A stretch of 64,000 nt of DNA from DASYPQ01 sp041488095 (GTDB taxonomy: Bacteria > Planctomycetota > UBA1135 > GCA-002686595). The notes under the pieces were generated by a model that saw only the letters and a program-made list of their open reading frames with translations, was not told the DNA's origin and did no database searches. Of this stretch, positions 22,042-30,962 are shown piece by piece (position 1 is the first letter of the stretch; each line of letters starts with the position of its first letter). The stretch spans positions 1-64,000 of the forward strand of contig JBGPOP010000020.1 in NCBI GenBank assembly GCA_041488095.1. Direction: 5' to 3'. A program made the translations under genes and the position numbers.

Positions 22042-23469
22042 TCAAGACCCGTCCAGGTGCGCAGGCCCTGGACGGCGCGCGGCACGTTCCTTCGGCACCT
22101 TGCGCGCCCGCGCATCGCCACGTCCGGCCGCGCCACGGGTCCGCGGCGCCGCGAGGATCCCGAGGAGCTCGGCCTTGCGCACGGGTCCCGCGCTCGCGAG
22201 GCAGCTCGCATCGGGAAGGAGGTGCTTGCGCGCCGCTCGGCGCACGTCCTCCGCGGTGACCGCGGCGAACTGCTCGAGCAGTCGCTCGAGGTGATCGGGC
22301 GGGAAGCCGTGCACCTCGGAGCTGACCAGGTAGCTCGCTCGCCGCGCAGCGCGCTCGAAGCCGAGCGGGAAAGAACCCAGCACGTAGCTCTTCGCCACAT
22401 CGAGCTCGCCGCTGCCGACGGGCTCCTCTCGGATGCGCCGGATCTCGTCGAGGAGGCCGCGCACCGCCGTCCTGACGTGCTGCGGCGATGTCCCGATGTA
22501 CGCCGTGAACATCCCCGGCAGGAGGCCCGCCGACCCGTGGATGTTCGCGCTCACGGAGTAGGCCAGTCCCAGCTCGTCGCGCAGCTTTCGCGAGATCCGG
22601 TTCGTGAAACCCGGCCCCGTGCCCAACACGTGGTCCATCACGACGAGCGCCGGGTAGTCAGGGTCGCTTCGCGCGATCCCGAGGTGTCCGAGGTACAGGT
22701 GGACCTGCTGGCGCTGGGCCGTGAAGGCGCCGATGCGAGGCTCCACCGGCGGGAATCGGGGCGGATCCACGGCGAATCGCTGGCCGGGCGTCCAGCGGCG
22801 CAAGAGGCGCTCGAGGCGTCGGCGCACCGTGGCGGGATCGACATCGCCGCAGACCGCGATCACGGCGCGCCGGGCAACCCAGTTCGCGCGGTGGAACGCG
22901 CGCAGGTGCCGCGGTCGGATCCGCGGGACGCTCTCGAGCGTCCCGTAGGCTGCGCGGCCGAGCCAGTGATCGCCGTAGACCAGCTTGCGGAAGAGCAGCC
23001 CGCCCTGAGCGCGCGGGTCGTCGCGCTCGAGCAAGAGGCGGTCGAGCAGGCGCTGTTTCTGTCGCGCGACTTCCCCCGCTGGATAGGTCGGGGACGTCAA
23101 CATCTCGGCGACCATCTCGAGGAGAAGCTCCCAGCGGCCGTTGACGATCGTCCCCGAGAGCCCACTCGCGTCGCCCGCGATCTCGCCACCCTCGGGCTCG
23201 AGCAGCTCGGCGATCTCCTCCTCGCCGTGGCGCGCCGTGCCCTGGTCGGCGAGCGCGCCGGTCAGGAACGCCACCCCCTCCAGCCCGACTGGATCCCGCG
23301 AAGGCCCCCCACGGATGTGGACTTGCACGGCTGCGACCGGCGCGCAAGGCCGCGGGGACACGAGGAGGGCGGCACCGCAGGAGAGCTCGAAGCGTCGGAT
23401 CGGGATGTGCAGCTTCGGCATCTCTTGCGCACGGTCGGTCGAGAAGTCCCTGGGATCGCGCGCTCTCAC
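22042..23469 (-). CDS. M16 family peptidase-like protein, non-catalytic subunit
   Basis: A 475-residue insulinase/M16-fold protein with both ~200-residue halves. The zinc motif HxxEH is lost: the corresponding stretch reads GVAFLTGALADQG. The second half carries the conserved substrate-binding elements (GPGFTNRISRKLRDELGLAYSV-like region near residue 320). Such proteins pair with an active HxxEH partner, here encoded directly upstream. The GTG at 23469 overlaps the partner's TGA (GTGA) and has GAGAGG 6 bases before it, so I take it as start; ATG 23421 is an alternative 16 codons later. The C-terminal ~35 residues are basic and low-complexity. No signal peptide is evident, suggesting the pair is cytoplasmic. 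Confidence 0.88.
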   Translation of the reverse strand: MRARDPRDFSTDRAQEMPKLHIPIRRFELSCGAALLVSPRPCAPVAAVQVHIRGGPSRDPVGLEGVAFLTGALADQGTARHGEEEIAELLEPEGGEIAGDASGLSGTIVNGRWELLLEMVAEMLTSPTYPAGEVARQKQRLLDRLLLERDDPRAQGGLLFRKLVYGDHWLGRAAYGTLESVPRIRPRHLRAFHRANWVARRAVIAVCGDVDPATVRRRLERLLRRWTPGQRFAVDPPRFPPVEPRIGAFTAQRQQVHLYLGHLGIARSDPDYPALVVMDHVLGTGPGFTNRISRKLRDELGLAYSVSANIHGSAGLLPGMFTAYIGTSPQHVRTAVRGLLDEIRRIREEPVGSGELDVAKSYVLGSFPLGFERAARRASYLVSSEVHGFPPDHLERLLEQFAAVTAEDVRRAARKHLLPDASCLASAGPVRKAELLGILAAPRTRGAAGRGDARARKVPKERAARRPGPAHLDGS

Positions 23470-24815
23470 CGATGACCTCTCATGGATCGACTTCCTCGCC
23501 GCGCGCTGCCCGGACCAGCCGACCGCACCTCGTCTTGCGGCAGGCACCAACCCACGACGCGGCGCTCGGGCCGGAGGAGCCGCGCGGCACACTCGCGGAC
23601 CGAGCGCGCGCTGACGCGCGCCACGCGCGCGGCGGCTTCCAACGCGAGCCGCCAATCCGCATCGACCGCGAACTCGCCCAGGTCCTCTGCGAGATCGGAC
23701 ACGGTCTCGCTCTCGTGGGCCTCGCCCGCGGCGATCGTCCGCTTGGCGCGCGCCAGCTCGGCCGCGCCGACCACCCGGCTCGCGAGACGCTCGATCTCCG
23801 CGTCGACGGCGTGCTCCAGCCGTGCAGGCTCGATCCCTTGCGCCGCCTCGGCGAACAGCCAGAAGGCGCCGGTGTCCACGCGCGTGTCGTTGTGGCTCGA
23901 GACGCTCGTGGCGAGGCGACCCTCGATCACGAGCCTGCGGTGCAGCCGTGAGAGCTTCCCACCCGCGAGCAGGGTCGCCACGACGTCGAGGGTCCAATCG
24001 TCCTCGGCACCCACGCGCACCGTCGGCCACGCCATGCACAGCCGACTCCCTTCGTCGTCCCAGCGGATCGACAGACGCTGCTCTCCCTTGGGCTCCTCGT
24101 GGGCCGGGCGGAAACGGTCCTCCGGCGCACGCGGAGGGCCGGCTGCGATCCCGCCGAAGTGCTCCCGCACGCGTGCCAGCGCCGTGCGCGCCTCGAAGTC
24201 GCCGCAGACGACGAGGACCGCATTGCCAGGATGATAGAAGTGTGAGCAGTACTCCCGCATGTCCGCGGCGCGCAACGCCCGCAGGCTGTCGGCGAAACCG
24301 ATGATCGGCCTGCGGTAGGGATGGCGCCGGAACAGCGTGAGCTGGACCTCACGCGTGAGCGTTCGCCAGGGATCGTCGTCGCCCATGGAGAGCTCCTCGA
24401 GCACGACGGCCTTCTCGGCCTCGAATTCGGCCGGGTCGAGCAGGAGGTGGCGCATGCGGTCGGCCTCGATCTCGAGCGCCTTCTCCCAGCGGTCGGAGGC
24501 GAATTCGAACCAGTAGGCGGTGTGGTCGGAGGTCGTGAAGGCGTTGTTGCTCCCGCCCAGCGAGGTCGTGACGCGATCGATCTCGCCCTTCCCGAAGCGC
24601 CGGCTGCCCTTGAACATCATGTGCTCGAGGAAGTGCGAGACGCCGGCTTGGCGCTCCTCCTCGTCGCGCGACCCGACCCGATACCAGATCATCACCGCCA
24701 CGACCGGGTCGTGGTGACGCTCCGCAAGGAGGACGGTCAGGCCGTTCTCGAGCCGGTGCTCGGTGATGCGCGCTCCGGCCTTGCGTGCGGATCGGATCTT
24801 TCGTTGCGTGCTCAT
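23466..24815 (-). CDS. M16 family zinc metallopeptidase, catalytic subunit
   Basis: A 449-residue peptidase of the processing-peptidase/PqqL type. The inverted zinc motif HFLEH is at residues 61-65 (zinc ligands His61 and His65, catalytic Glu64). The third ligand is expected at Glu140 or Glu141 in VVLEELS, 75-76 residues on, which is the family spacing. The second half (from ~215) is the inactive M16 repeat. ATG 24815 overlaps the stop of the preceding pseudouridine synthase (ATGA) and its own stop overlaps the start of the inactive partner (GTGA), so the three genes should be translated in concert. There is no signal peptide; the substrate is probably short cytosolic peptides, which is inference. 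Confidence 0.93.
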   Translation of the reverse strand: MSTQRKIRSARKAGARITEHRLENGLTVLLAERHHDPVVAVMIWYRVGSRDEEERQAGVSHFLEHMMFKGSRRFGKGEIDRVTTSLGGSNNAFTTSDHTAYWFEFASDRWEKALEIEADRMRHLLLDPAEFEAEKAVVLEELSMGDDDPWRTLTREVQLTLFRRHPYRRPIIGFADSLRALRAADMREYCSHFYHPGNAVLVVCGDFEARTALARVREHFGGIAAGPPRAPEDRFRPAHEEPKGEQRLSIRWDDEGSRLCMAWPTVRVGAEDDWTLDVVATLLAGGKLSRLHRRLVIEGRLATSVSSHNDTRVDTGAFWLFAEAAQGIEPARLEHAVDAEIERLASRVVGAAELARAKRTIAAGEAHESETVSDLAEDLGEFAVDADWRLALEAAARVARVSARSVRECAARLLRPERRVVGWCLPQDEVRSAGPGSARRGSRSMRGHR

Positions 24816-25744
24816 GGCCTTCGATCGCGCGACCCCAATTTTCCACGGCCACGCAGCGGACCACTCCTTCGTCCGGCCGGTCGATGCTCCTTCCGTCCTT
24901 GGCGCCGCCTGACGTCGCCTCCTCCGCTCTCTCCGGCGAGCAGCGCTTCGACCTCCTTGCGTTCGAGCTCGCGCCAGCGGCCGGTCTTCAGGCGATGGTC
25001 GGTGAGGGGCCCGATGCGGGTGCGGCGCAGCTCGAGCACCTTGTACCCGACCTTGGCGAACGTGCGTCGAATCTCGCGATTCATCCCCTCGTGCACGATG
25101 ACGCTCAGGAGCGAATGGTCGCGACCGCGCCGCTCGACCAGGATGCGCGCACCCGCTGTGCGTCCTTCGGCGAGGTGCACGCCCTCGCGCACCTTCCGGA
25201 GCGCATCGTCGTCGATCTCCCCCCTGACCTTGACGAGGTAGGTCTTCTGGATGCCGTAGCGCGGATGCATGATCCGATTGGCGAACGCGCCGTCGTTCGT
25301 GAGCAGGATGAGCCCTTGGCTCGCCTCGTCGAGCCGGCCCACCGTGTAGATGCGTCCCTTGCGAGGATCGGTGACGAGGTCGACCGCGCGCGGTCGCGTC
25401 TCGCGTGGCTCGTTCGTGCACACGACACCGGGGGGCTTGTTGAGCACGTAGTAGCGTCGCTGCGCGCTCCGTGGGCGCAGCACGCTGCCGTCCACCTCGA
25501 CCCTCTGGCGCTGCGGATCGACGCGAAGTCCGAGCTCGGTCGCGGGCTCGCCGTCGACGCTGACCTTGCCGGCCGCGATGAGCTCGTCGGCGCCTCGCCG
25601 CGACGCGATCCCATGGTCGGCGAGGAGCTTGTTCAGCCGCACGAGGACCACAGTTTCCTCGCCGCGCGGCTCTCCCACGTCCTGCCCCTCGAAGGGCTTG
25701 TGGGGATCAGGAGTTCTCGGGGATCGAACGCGGCGGTCTCTCAT
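24812..25744 (-). CDS. RluB/RsuA-family 23S/16S rRNA pseudouridine synthase
   Basis: Converts a specific uridine in ribosomal RNA to pseudouridine. The 310-residue protein has an S4 RNA-binding domain (about 33-85, VRLNKLLADHGIASRRGAD). The catalytic domain follows, with nucleophile Asp139 in GRLDEASQGLILLTNDG and the family C-terminal HEGMNREIRRTF motif. The last ~45 residues are basic (GRKEHRPAGRR), a likely RNA-binding tail. The N-terminal ~30 residues before the S4 domain are unusual; an internal start near residue 32 is possible. It begins one base after the manA stop and overlaps the M16 gene by 4. RluB, RluE, RluF and RsuA cannot be told apart reliably here; RluB-type is the best fit. 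Confidence 0.92.
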   Translation of the reverse strand: MRDRRVRSPRTPDPHKPFEGQDVGEPRGEETVVLVRLNKLLADHGIASRRGADELIAAGKVSVDGEPATELGLRVDPQRQRVEVDGSVLRPRSAQRRYYVLNKPPGVVCTNEPRETRPRAVDLVTDPRKGRIYTVGRLDEASQGLILLTNDGAFANRIMHPRYGIQKTYLVKVRGEIDDDALRKVREGVHLAEGRTAGARILVERRGRDHSLLSVIVHEGMNREIRRTFAKVGYKVLELRRTRIGPLTDHRLKTGRWRELERKEVEALLAGESGGGDVRRRQGRKEHRPAGRRSGPLRGRGKLGSRDRRP

Positions 25745-25745
25745 G

Positions 25746-26762
25746 TCAGGCCTTGGTGATCGCCTGCAGCAGGCGCAACGATCCCTCGGGTTCGATGCGG
25801 TGGTGCCCCAGGCTGGCGGGAACGAGCCACGTGTCGCCGGGCTTCACGCTCCACGGACCACCGCCGTCCGAACGCGAGAGCCGGCCCTGGCCTCCGAGTG
25901 CAATGTACACGATCGCCACGTCCTCCGTGTCGCAGTCCAGGGCACGGCAGAGCTCCAGCAGATCGACCGCGAACTCCTCCCCGTCCGCGCAACGCGCGCG
26001 CTTGTTCACGTCGTCCTTGCGCGCGATCCCGCGGCGGTAGGGCCGCCGCGGCTTCCGGAGCGCCTGGCCTTGCCGGACGGCGCGCAAGGCGCGGTCGATG
26101 CTCGTCTCGCGCGGTCTTCCGTCGGGGCCCTCTCGACCCCAGTCGTACAGGCGGTAGGTCGTGTCCGAGGTCTCCTGGATCTCGACCAGCGTCACCCCGG
26201 CTCCGATCGAGTGCACGGTGCCGCCGGGCACGAAGAAGAACTGGCCCGGCTCGGCGCGGTACCACGAGAGCAGCGAGACGATCCCCGGTCCCGAGGCCTC
26301 CGCGGCCAGATTCTCGGCCTCGACGCCCGATCGCAGACCGTGCCAGATGCCGGCGCCGGGTTCCGCCGCGAGCACGTACCAGCACTCGGTCTTCGGGCTC
26401 TCCCCGGAACGCAATGTGTGAGCGATGCCGCGGTGCGGATGAACCTGGACGGAGAGGTTCTGCGTCGCGTCGAGGAGCTTGACGAGCAGCGGAAAGCTCC
26501 CGTCCGCCGCGGCGCGCGCGCGGCCCAGGATCGCCTCGCGATGGGATGTCATCATCTCGCGCAGCGTCCGGCCTCGGAAGCTCCCGCGCGCAACGACCGA
26601 ATTCCTGTCCTCGCGATCGGAGAGCTCCCACGTCTCGCCGATCTTCTTGCCGTCGGGCAGAGCGATGCCGGGCACGCGTTCGAGAGCGCGGCCGCCCCAC
26701 ACCTTCTCGAGGAAGATGCGTTCGAAGAGAAGGGGCTCGTCGAGGATCGCGGGGGCGGCCAT
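25746..26762 (-). CDS. manA: Mannose-6-phosphate isomerase, class I
   Basis: Zinc enzyme that interconverts mannose 6-phosphate and fructose 6-phosphate, feeding mannose into glycolysis or supplying GDP-mannose precursors. The 338-residue cupin protein shows FLEKVWGGRALERV at the start and the zinc-ligand cluster Gln-x-His-Pro-His in LSVQVHPH. A Glu follows in SPKTECWYVL, and a His in GGTVHSIGAG. Length matches the short class I type of about 310-390 residues. ATG 26762 is the first good start. It sits 13 bases after the small secreted-protein gene and 1 base before rluB. Nearby nagA also handles a hexose phosphate. Confidence 0.94.
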   Translation of the reverse strand: MAAPAILDEPLLFERIFLEKVWGGRALERVPGIALPDGKKIGETWELSDREDRNSVVARGSFRGRTLREMMTSHREAILGRARAAADGSFPLLVKLLDATQNLSVQVHPHRGIAHTLRSGESPKTECWYVLAAEPGAGIWHGLRSGVEAENLAAEASGPGIVSLLSWYRAEPGQFFFVPGGTVHSIGAGVTLVEIQETSDTTYRLYDWGREGPDGRPRETSIDRALRAVRQGQALRKPRRPYRRGIARKDDVNKRARCADGEEFAVDLLELCRALDCDTEDVAIVYIALGGQGRLSRSDGGGPWSVKPGDTWLVPASLGHHRIEPEGSLRLLQAITKA

Positions 26763-26775
26763 CGGGCCGCACAGG

Positions 26776-27408
26776 TTAGCGCGAGGCGGATCTACGCGGT
26801 CGCTTTTCCGCCGCCGCGGCCTCGCGGCACTGTGTCCGCATTCGCTCGAGCTCCTCGCGGGCACGAGGTGGCAGGCTGTCCGTGGTCGCCTGATCGATCT
26901 CCAGCTCGGCGAGCTTCCACGAACGCGCGTCCATGAGCGCCTGCGCCTTCCCCGCGTGGATGACCGTCCCCTCGGTGATCCGCTCGGGCAACGGCAGCAC
27001 CTGCACCACCTCCGTCCACGGGAGGTCGAGGAACACCTCGCGCACGATCGCGGTGACCTCGTAGCGGGCGCTCGGCTGCGCGCTCTCGAGCGCCCACTCG
27101 CAGGCCTCGCCGCGGCGCAGGAACAGGCGCTCGGCGGGCGCATCGAACTCGGCCTTCACCCAAGGGAGCTGCTCGTCGGCCCAGGCCTGGATCGCGGCGA
27201 ACCGCCGCGTGCCGAAGCGCGTGAGATAGGGATTCCACGTCTCGACGCGTCCCTGGAACTGGATGCGCAGGCGGACCGTCTTCCCGAGCCAGCGCGAGGG
27301 ACGGTCGCACAGCTCCTGCCACGTCGCGAGCGGCGGGGCCTCGGCTCCGGCACGCGATCCGGTCGCCGAGAGAACCGCCGAGAGGAAAATCGCCGGGATC
27401 AAGGGCAT
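26776..27408 (-). CDS. Secreted hypothetical protein, 210 aa
   Basis: I do not recognise a family with confidence. A signal peptide is clear at residues 1-22 (hydrophobic core IPAIFLSAVLSA). The mature part includes ATWQELCDRPSRWLGKTVRLRIQF, which looks like an OB-fold or similar small beta domain. Further on are a conserved-looking RFAAIQAWADEQLPWVKAEFD segment and a VREVFLDLPWTEVVQVLPLPE segment. The C-terminus is helical and basic. ATG 27408 has GAGGG 8 bases upstream and gives the signal peptide. It lies between nagA (53 bases) and manA (13 bases) in the minus-strand run, so it is probably cotranscribed; that says little about function. Confidence 0.72.
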   Translation of the reverse strand: MPLIPAIFLSAVLSATGSRAGAEAPPLATWQELCDRPSRWLGKTVRLRIQFQGRVETWNPYLTRFGTRRFAAIQAWADEQLPWVKAEFDAPAERLFLRRGEACEWALESAQPSARYEVTAIVREVFLDLPWTEVVQVLPLPERITEGTVIHAGKAQALMDARSWKLAELEIDQATTDSLPPRAREELERMRTQCREAAAAEKRPRRSASR

Positions 27409-27461
27409 CGGATGGCCCTCGTATCGGCACGAAACCCGAAAAGCTGGAGCCCCGCGGGGCC

Positions 27462-28607
27462 TCAGTTGACCCGCCGTCCCGCCACCCAGACCTCCTCGAT
27501 TTCCAGGCTGCGCCCGCGCAAAACGAGCAGGTCCGCGGCGAGGCCCGGTCGGAGCTCTCCGATCTCGTGAGCTAGCCCGAGCGCCCGCGCGGGCGTCGTG
27601 CTCGACATCGTCAGCGCCTCGGCGATCCCGACGACTCCGCGCGAGGTGAGCCGGCGCACCATCTCGAGTTGTGAGCAGGCCGATCCCGCGAGCCGGGGCG
27701 CCTCGCCCGGGGTCTTGGGCGAGTAGAAGGCAGCGCCGTCGCGGACAAGGTGCTCCCGTCCGTGCGAGCTGAAGCGGTCGCAGCCCGTCCCCGCGCCGCG
27801 CAGGGCGTCCGAGACCAGGCACAGCCCGCCGGCGCCGCGAGCGCGCAGCGCCAGCTCGAAGGCCTCCGGTCCGACGTGCACGAGGTCGCCGATGATCTCG
27901 GCGAAGAGCGCGGCGTCGGTGAGCGCGAAGCCGACCAATCCGGGCTCGCGGTGGTGCAACGGCGGCATGGCGTTGAAGAGGTGCGTCGCCCCGCAAGCCC
28001 CCGCGCGCGCAGCAGCACGCGCCTCCGCAGCGCTCGCGCGGCTGTGGCCGAGGGACACGCGGACGCCACTTCGCGAGAGCTCGCGGACGAGGTCGGAGGC
28101 TCCGTGCAGCTCCGGCGCGAGCGTCATGGTGCGCACGCCGCGACCGCCGCCGCCCGCGGGCCCGAGGATCGAGCGCAGCGCCGCCGGGGAAGGGTCCACC
28201 AAGTCCGCAATCGGCAGCGCGCCAGCCGCCTCGCGGTTGACGAACGGCCCCTCGAGGTGCAAGCCGACGACGCGGGCGCCCTCACCGGGCAAGAGACCCA
28301 TCGCGCGCGACCAGAGCGCCTCGCATTGCTCCCCCAGACGAATGGGCGCCGCAGGGAAGAGCGTCGGCTGGAAGGCCGTGGTCCCTGCCCGGGCGAGCGC
28401 GCGCGCCATGCCGGAGAGGTCCTCGATCGGGTCGCAGCCCCCGAATCCGTGGACGTGCAGATCGACGAGTCCGGGCGCGATGACCGGCAGGTCCGCTCCG
28501 CCGATCTCGCCTTCGATGTCGACGCTCGCGATGCGCTCGCCTTCCCAGGCGATCGAGCCCGTGACGATCTTGCCGTCGATGAGAAGCCTCGCGCGCAGGC
28601 TCTTCAC
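27462..28607 (-). CDS. nagA: N-acetylglucosamine-6-phosphate deacetylase
   Basis: Amidohydrolase that removes the acetyl group from GlcNAc-6-phosphate, the first step of amino-sugar recycling. The 381-residue protein carries His51 and His53 in DLHVHGFGG, the metal-binding Glu in GLHLEGPFVN, His in SLGHSRA and His in ATHLFNAMPPLHHR. The catalytic Asp lies in CLVSDALRGAG. The GTG start at 28607 overlaps the rsmD stop (GTGA); the frame is open further upstream only as antisense of pdxJ. No nagB deaminase is nearby. The substrate could come from cell-wall turnover or environmental glycans. Confidence 0.95.
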   Translation of the reverse strand: MKSLRARLLIDGKIVTGSIAWEGERIASVDIEGEIGGADLPVIAPGLVDLHVHGFGGCDPIEDLSGMARALARAGTTAFQPTLFPAAPIRLGEQCEALWSRAMGLLPGEGARVVGLHLEGPFVNREAAGALPIADLVDPSPAALRSILGPAGGGGRGVRTMTLAPELHGASDLVRELSRSGVRVSLGHSRASAAEARAAARAGACGATHLFNAMPPLHHREPGLVGFALTDAALFAEIIGDLVHVGPEAFELALRARGAGGLCLVSDALRGAGTGCDRFSSHGREHLVRDGAAFYSPKTPGEAPRLAGSACSQLEMVRRLTSRGVVGIAEALTMSSTTPARALGLAHEIGELRPGLAADLLVLRGRSLEIEEVWVAGRRVN

Positions 28608-29191
28608 GGAGCGCGTTCCTCCTCGCTGAAGAAGTAGAGAAGTCCCGAATTGCCGTAGCGACGCTCGTCGCGGCGCCAGGTTCCCCGGATTCGTAGCGAC
28701 TCCAGCGCGCGCGCCGGAGCATGGAGGACGAGGCATCCGCCTGTGGGGACGACGTCGCGCAGGAGATCCTCGACGCGGAGCAGGATCTCGGCGCGGCCGG
28801 CAGGGCTCTCGATGCTCGGGTAGGGCGGGTCGAGGAAGACCAGGTCGCTGGCCTGGTCCGAGAGGAGCGGGCGCCACAGTTCCCTCCGGAGCGCATCGCC
28901 GCGGACGACCTGGACCCGTTCCGCCATTCCGAGCAGATCGACGTTGCTCCTCAGGATCGCGAGAGCCTTCGGGTCCTTCTCGATCATCCGGGCGCTCTGC
29001 GCCCCGCGGCTGAGCGCTTCGAGACCGAGGCTGCCGCTGCCGGCGAAGAGGTCGAGCACGCGCGCGCCCTCCACGCGCCTCCCCAGGGTCGAGAACATCG
29101 CCTCGCGCACCCGGTCGAGCATGGGGCGGGTGTCGAGGCCATGCGGAGCCGCGATCCGGCGCCCGCGGTGCTCTCCGGCGATGATCCGCAT
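28604..29191 (-). CDS. rsmD: 16S rRNA (guanine966-N2)-methyltransferase RsmD
   Basis: SAM-dependent enzyme that methylates G966 of 16S rRNA. The 195-residue protein shows MRIIAGEHRGRRI at the N-terminus, RPMLDRVREAMFSTL, the SAM motif DLFAGSGSLGLEALSRGA and the catalytic VFLDPPYPS (DPPY). These are the hallmark motifs of the RsmD family at the usual length. ATG 29191 is used; a TTG nine bases upstream (29200) is in frame. It is the first gene of the long minus-strand run and is divergent from pdxJ across an 82-base gap that should contain both promoters. Confidence 0.96.
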   Translation of the reverse strand: MRIIAGEHRGRRIAAPHGLDTRPMLDRVREAMFSTLGRRVEGARVLDLFAGSGSLGLEALSRGAQSARMIEKDPKALAILRSNVDLLGMAERVQVVRGDALRRELWRPLLSDQASDLVFLDPPYPSIESPAGRAEILLRVEDLLRDVVPTGGCLVLHAPARALESLRIRGTWRRDERRYGNSGLLYFFSEEERAP

Positions 29192-29273
29192 CGAGGCCAA
29201 GGTACCGGAAGGCCGGGGCGCGCGGTACGACGGGGCCGTGCCTCAGGTTAGGATCGGCGCCCTCCGCGAACCG

Positions 29274-30020
29274 ATGCCCAGGCTCCACGTGAACGTCGAC
29301 CACATCGCCACCCTGCGAGAGGCGCGGCGCGAGTCCATCCCCGACCCGGTAGCCTGGGCGCTCGCGGCAGAGAAAGCCGGCGCTCAAGGGATCACCTGCC
29401 ACCTGCGCAAGGACCGGCGCCACATCCAGGACGAGGACGTGCGCAGGTTGCGCGCGCAGCTCGCGACGCGCTTGAACCTCGAGACCAGCCTGGAGCGCGA
29501 GATCGTCGCTTTCGCACGCAAGATCCGTCCCCACGCCGTGTGCATCGTGCCGGAGAACCGCCAGGAAGTGACGACCGAGGGTGGCCTGGACGTGGTCGCG
29601 GAGCGCCGCCGTCTCTTGCGCGCGATCCCCGAGCTCGCCGGGGTCGGTGCGGAGGTCAGCCTGTTCGTCGACCCCGATCTGCGCCAGATCCGCGCTGCGT
29701 CGGAGGTCGGAGCGCTGTTCGTCGAGTTGCACACGGGCAGATATGCCAACGCCCACGGCACGCGGCGTCGCCACGAGCTCGCGCGCCTGCGGACCGCGGC
29801 GGTGTTCGCACACGAGCACGGGCTGCGAGTCAACGCCGGCCACGGGCTCGACTACGACAACGTCCGCCCGGTTGCCGCACTGCCGCACGTCGAGGAGTTG
29901 AACATCGGCTTCGCAATCGTCGCGCGCTCTCTCGACGTCGGCGTGCACCAGGCCGTCCACCACATGGCGGTCCTCGTGCGCGGCCATCATGCAGCGCGCA
30001 GCGGAGGAGGTGGGCGATGA
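29274..30020 (+). CDS. pdxJ: Pyridoxine 5'-phosphate synthase
   Basis: Condenses 3-amino-2-oxopropyl phosphate with deoxyxylulose 5-phosphate to give pyridoxine 5'-phosphate, the last ring-forming step of the DXP-dependent vitamin B6 route. The 248-residue TIM-barrel protein shows the family signature NVDHIATLREARR at the N-terminus. HLRKDRRHIQDEDV, VPENRQEVTTEGGLDV, ELHTGRYA and NAGHGLDYDNV follow, all at expected spacing. ATG 29274 is the first start consistent with the family. Its last codons overlap dapA by 4 bases (ATGA). Confidence 0.97.
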   Translation: MPRLHVNVDHIATLREARRESIPDPVAWALAAEKAGAQGITCHLRKDRRHIQDEDVRRLRAQLATRLNLETSLEREIVAFARKIRPHAVCIVPENRQEVTTEGGLDVVAERRRLLRAIPELAGVGAEVSLFVDPDLRQIRAASEVGALFVELHTGRYANAHGTRRRHELARLRTAAVFAHEHGLRVNAGHGLDYDNVRPVAALPHVEELNIGFAIVARSLDVGVHQAVHHMAVLVRGHHAARSGGGGR

Positions 30021-30913
30021 TCGAGCGGCACCCGCGCTGCCGCTTCCAGGGCAGCTACGTCGCGCTGCCGACGCCGTTCCGCGAGGGCAAGCTCGATCTG
30101 GAGGCCTTCCGAAAGCTGATCGACTGGCACGCAGCGCGCGGGACGGACGGCATCGTCGTCGCCGGCACGACCGGGGAGGGCGCGACGCTGACCGAGGACG
30201 AGCGATCGAAGCTGTTCGAGGCGGCCGTCGCGCATGCGCGCGGGCGATTCCCGGTGATCGCCGGAGTCGGGACGAACTGCACGCGAACGACGGTCGAGTA
30301 CGCCAGGGCGGCTGTGGCCAACCGGGTGGATGGCCTGCTGGTCGTCACTCCCTACTACAACAAGCCCGGCCGCCGGGGCCTCGTGCTGCACTTCAGTGCG
30401 GTTGCCGAGGCCGTCGGCGCGCCGATCGTTCTCTACAACGTGCCCTCTCGAACGGGCATCGACATGGCGCCGGAAGTCGTGGCCGAGGTCGGGAGGCGCT
30501 TCCCCCATGTCGTGGCCGTCAAGGAGGCGCTGCCTTCGACCGAGCGAGTGAAGCGACTGGTCGATGAGACCGACGTCGCCGTGCTGTGCGGTGAGGACGC
30601 ATCGATCGCCGACTTCATGGAGTTGGGGGCTGTGGGCGTGATCGGTGTCGTCAACAACGTGGTTCCGGAGAAGGTGGCCGCGCTCGTGCGCGAATCCGCT
30701 CCGGGTGGCGACTCGGTGCGAGCAGCCGGGCTGGTCGAGGAGATCGCGCCCCTCGTTCGGGACTTGTTCATCGAATCGAACCCCGTGCCGGTGAAGGCGG
30801 CGCTCGCGATGCTCGGCCTGTGCCGCGACGAGGTCCGCCTGCCGCTGGCGCTGATGGAAGAAGCGAACCAGAGGAAGCTCGAGGCCACGCTGAAGGCCTG
30901 CGGGATGCTATGA
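30017..30913 (+). CDS. dapA: 4-hydroxy-tetrahydrodipicolinate synthase
   Basis: Condenses pyruvate with aspartate semialdehyde in the lysine/diaminopimelate pathway. The 298-residue aldolase has Thr51-Thr52 in TTGEG and Tyr140 in LYNVPSRTG with Arg145. Schiff-base Lys169 is in AVKEA, and GVIGVVNNVVP follows. These are the catalytic residues of true DapA rather than of NanA. ATG 30017 overlaps the pdxJ stop, indicating coupled translation. The DapB-like and LysA-type genes at 59796-62139 are 29 kb away, so the pathway is scattered. Confidence 0.95.
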   Translation: MIERHPRCRFQGSYVALPTPFREGKLDLEAFRKLIDWHAARGTDGIVVAGTTGEGATLTEDERSKLFEAAVAHARGRFPVIAGVGTNCTRTTVEYARAAVANRVDGLLVVTPYYNKPGRRGLVLHFSAVAEAVGAPIVLYNVPSRTGIDMAPEVVAEVGRRFPHVVAVKEALPSTERVKRLVDETDVAVLCGEDASIADFMELGAVGVIGVVNNVVPEKVAALVRESAPGGDSVRAAGLVEEIAPLVRDLFIESNPVPVKAALAMLGLCRDEVRLPLALMEEANQRKLEATLKACGML

Positions 30914-30962
30914 CGGATGCGGCCGATGCCCGGTGGACACGGTCGCCGGTCCGTCCGCGGTC

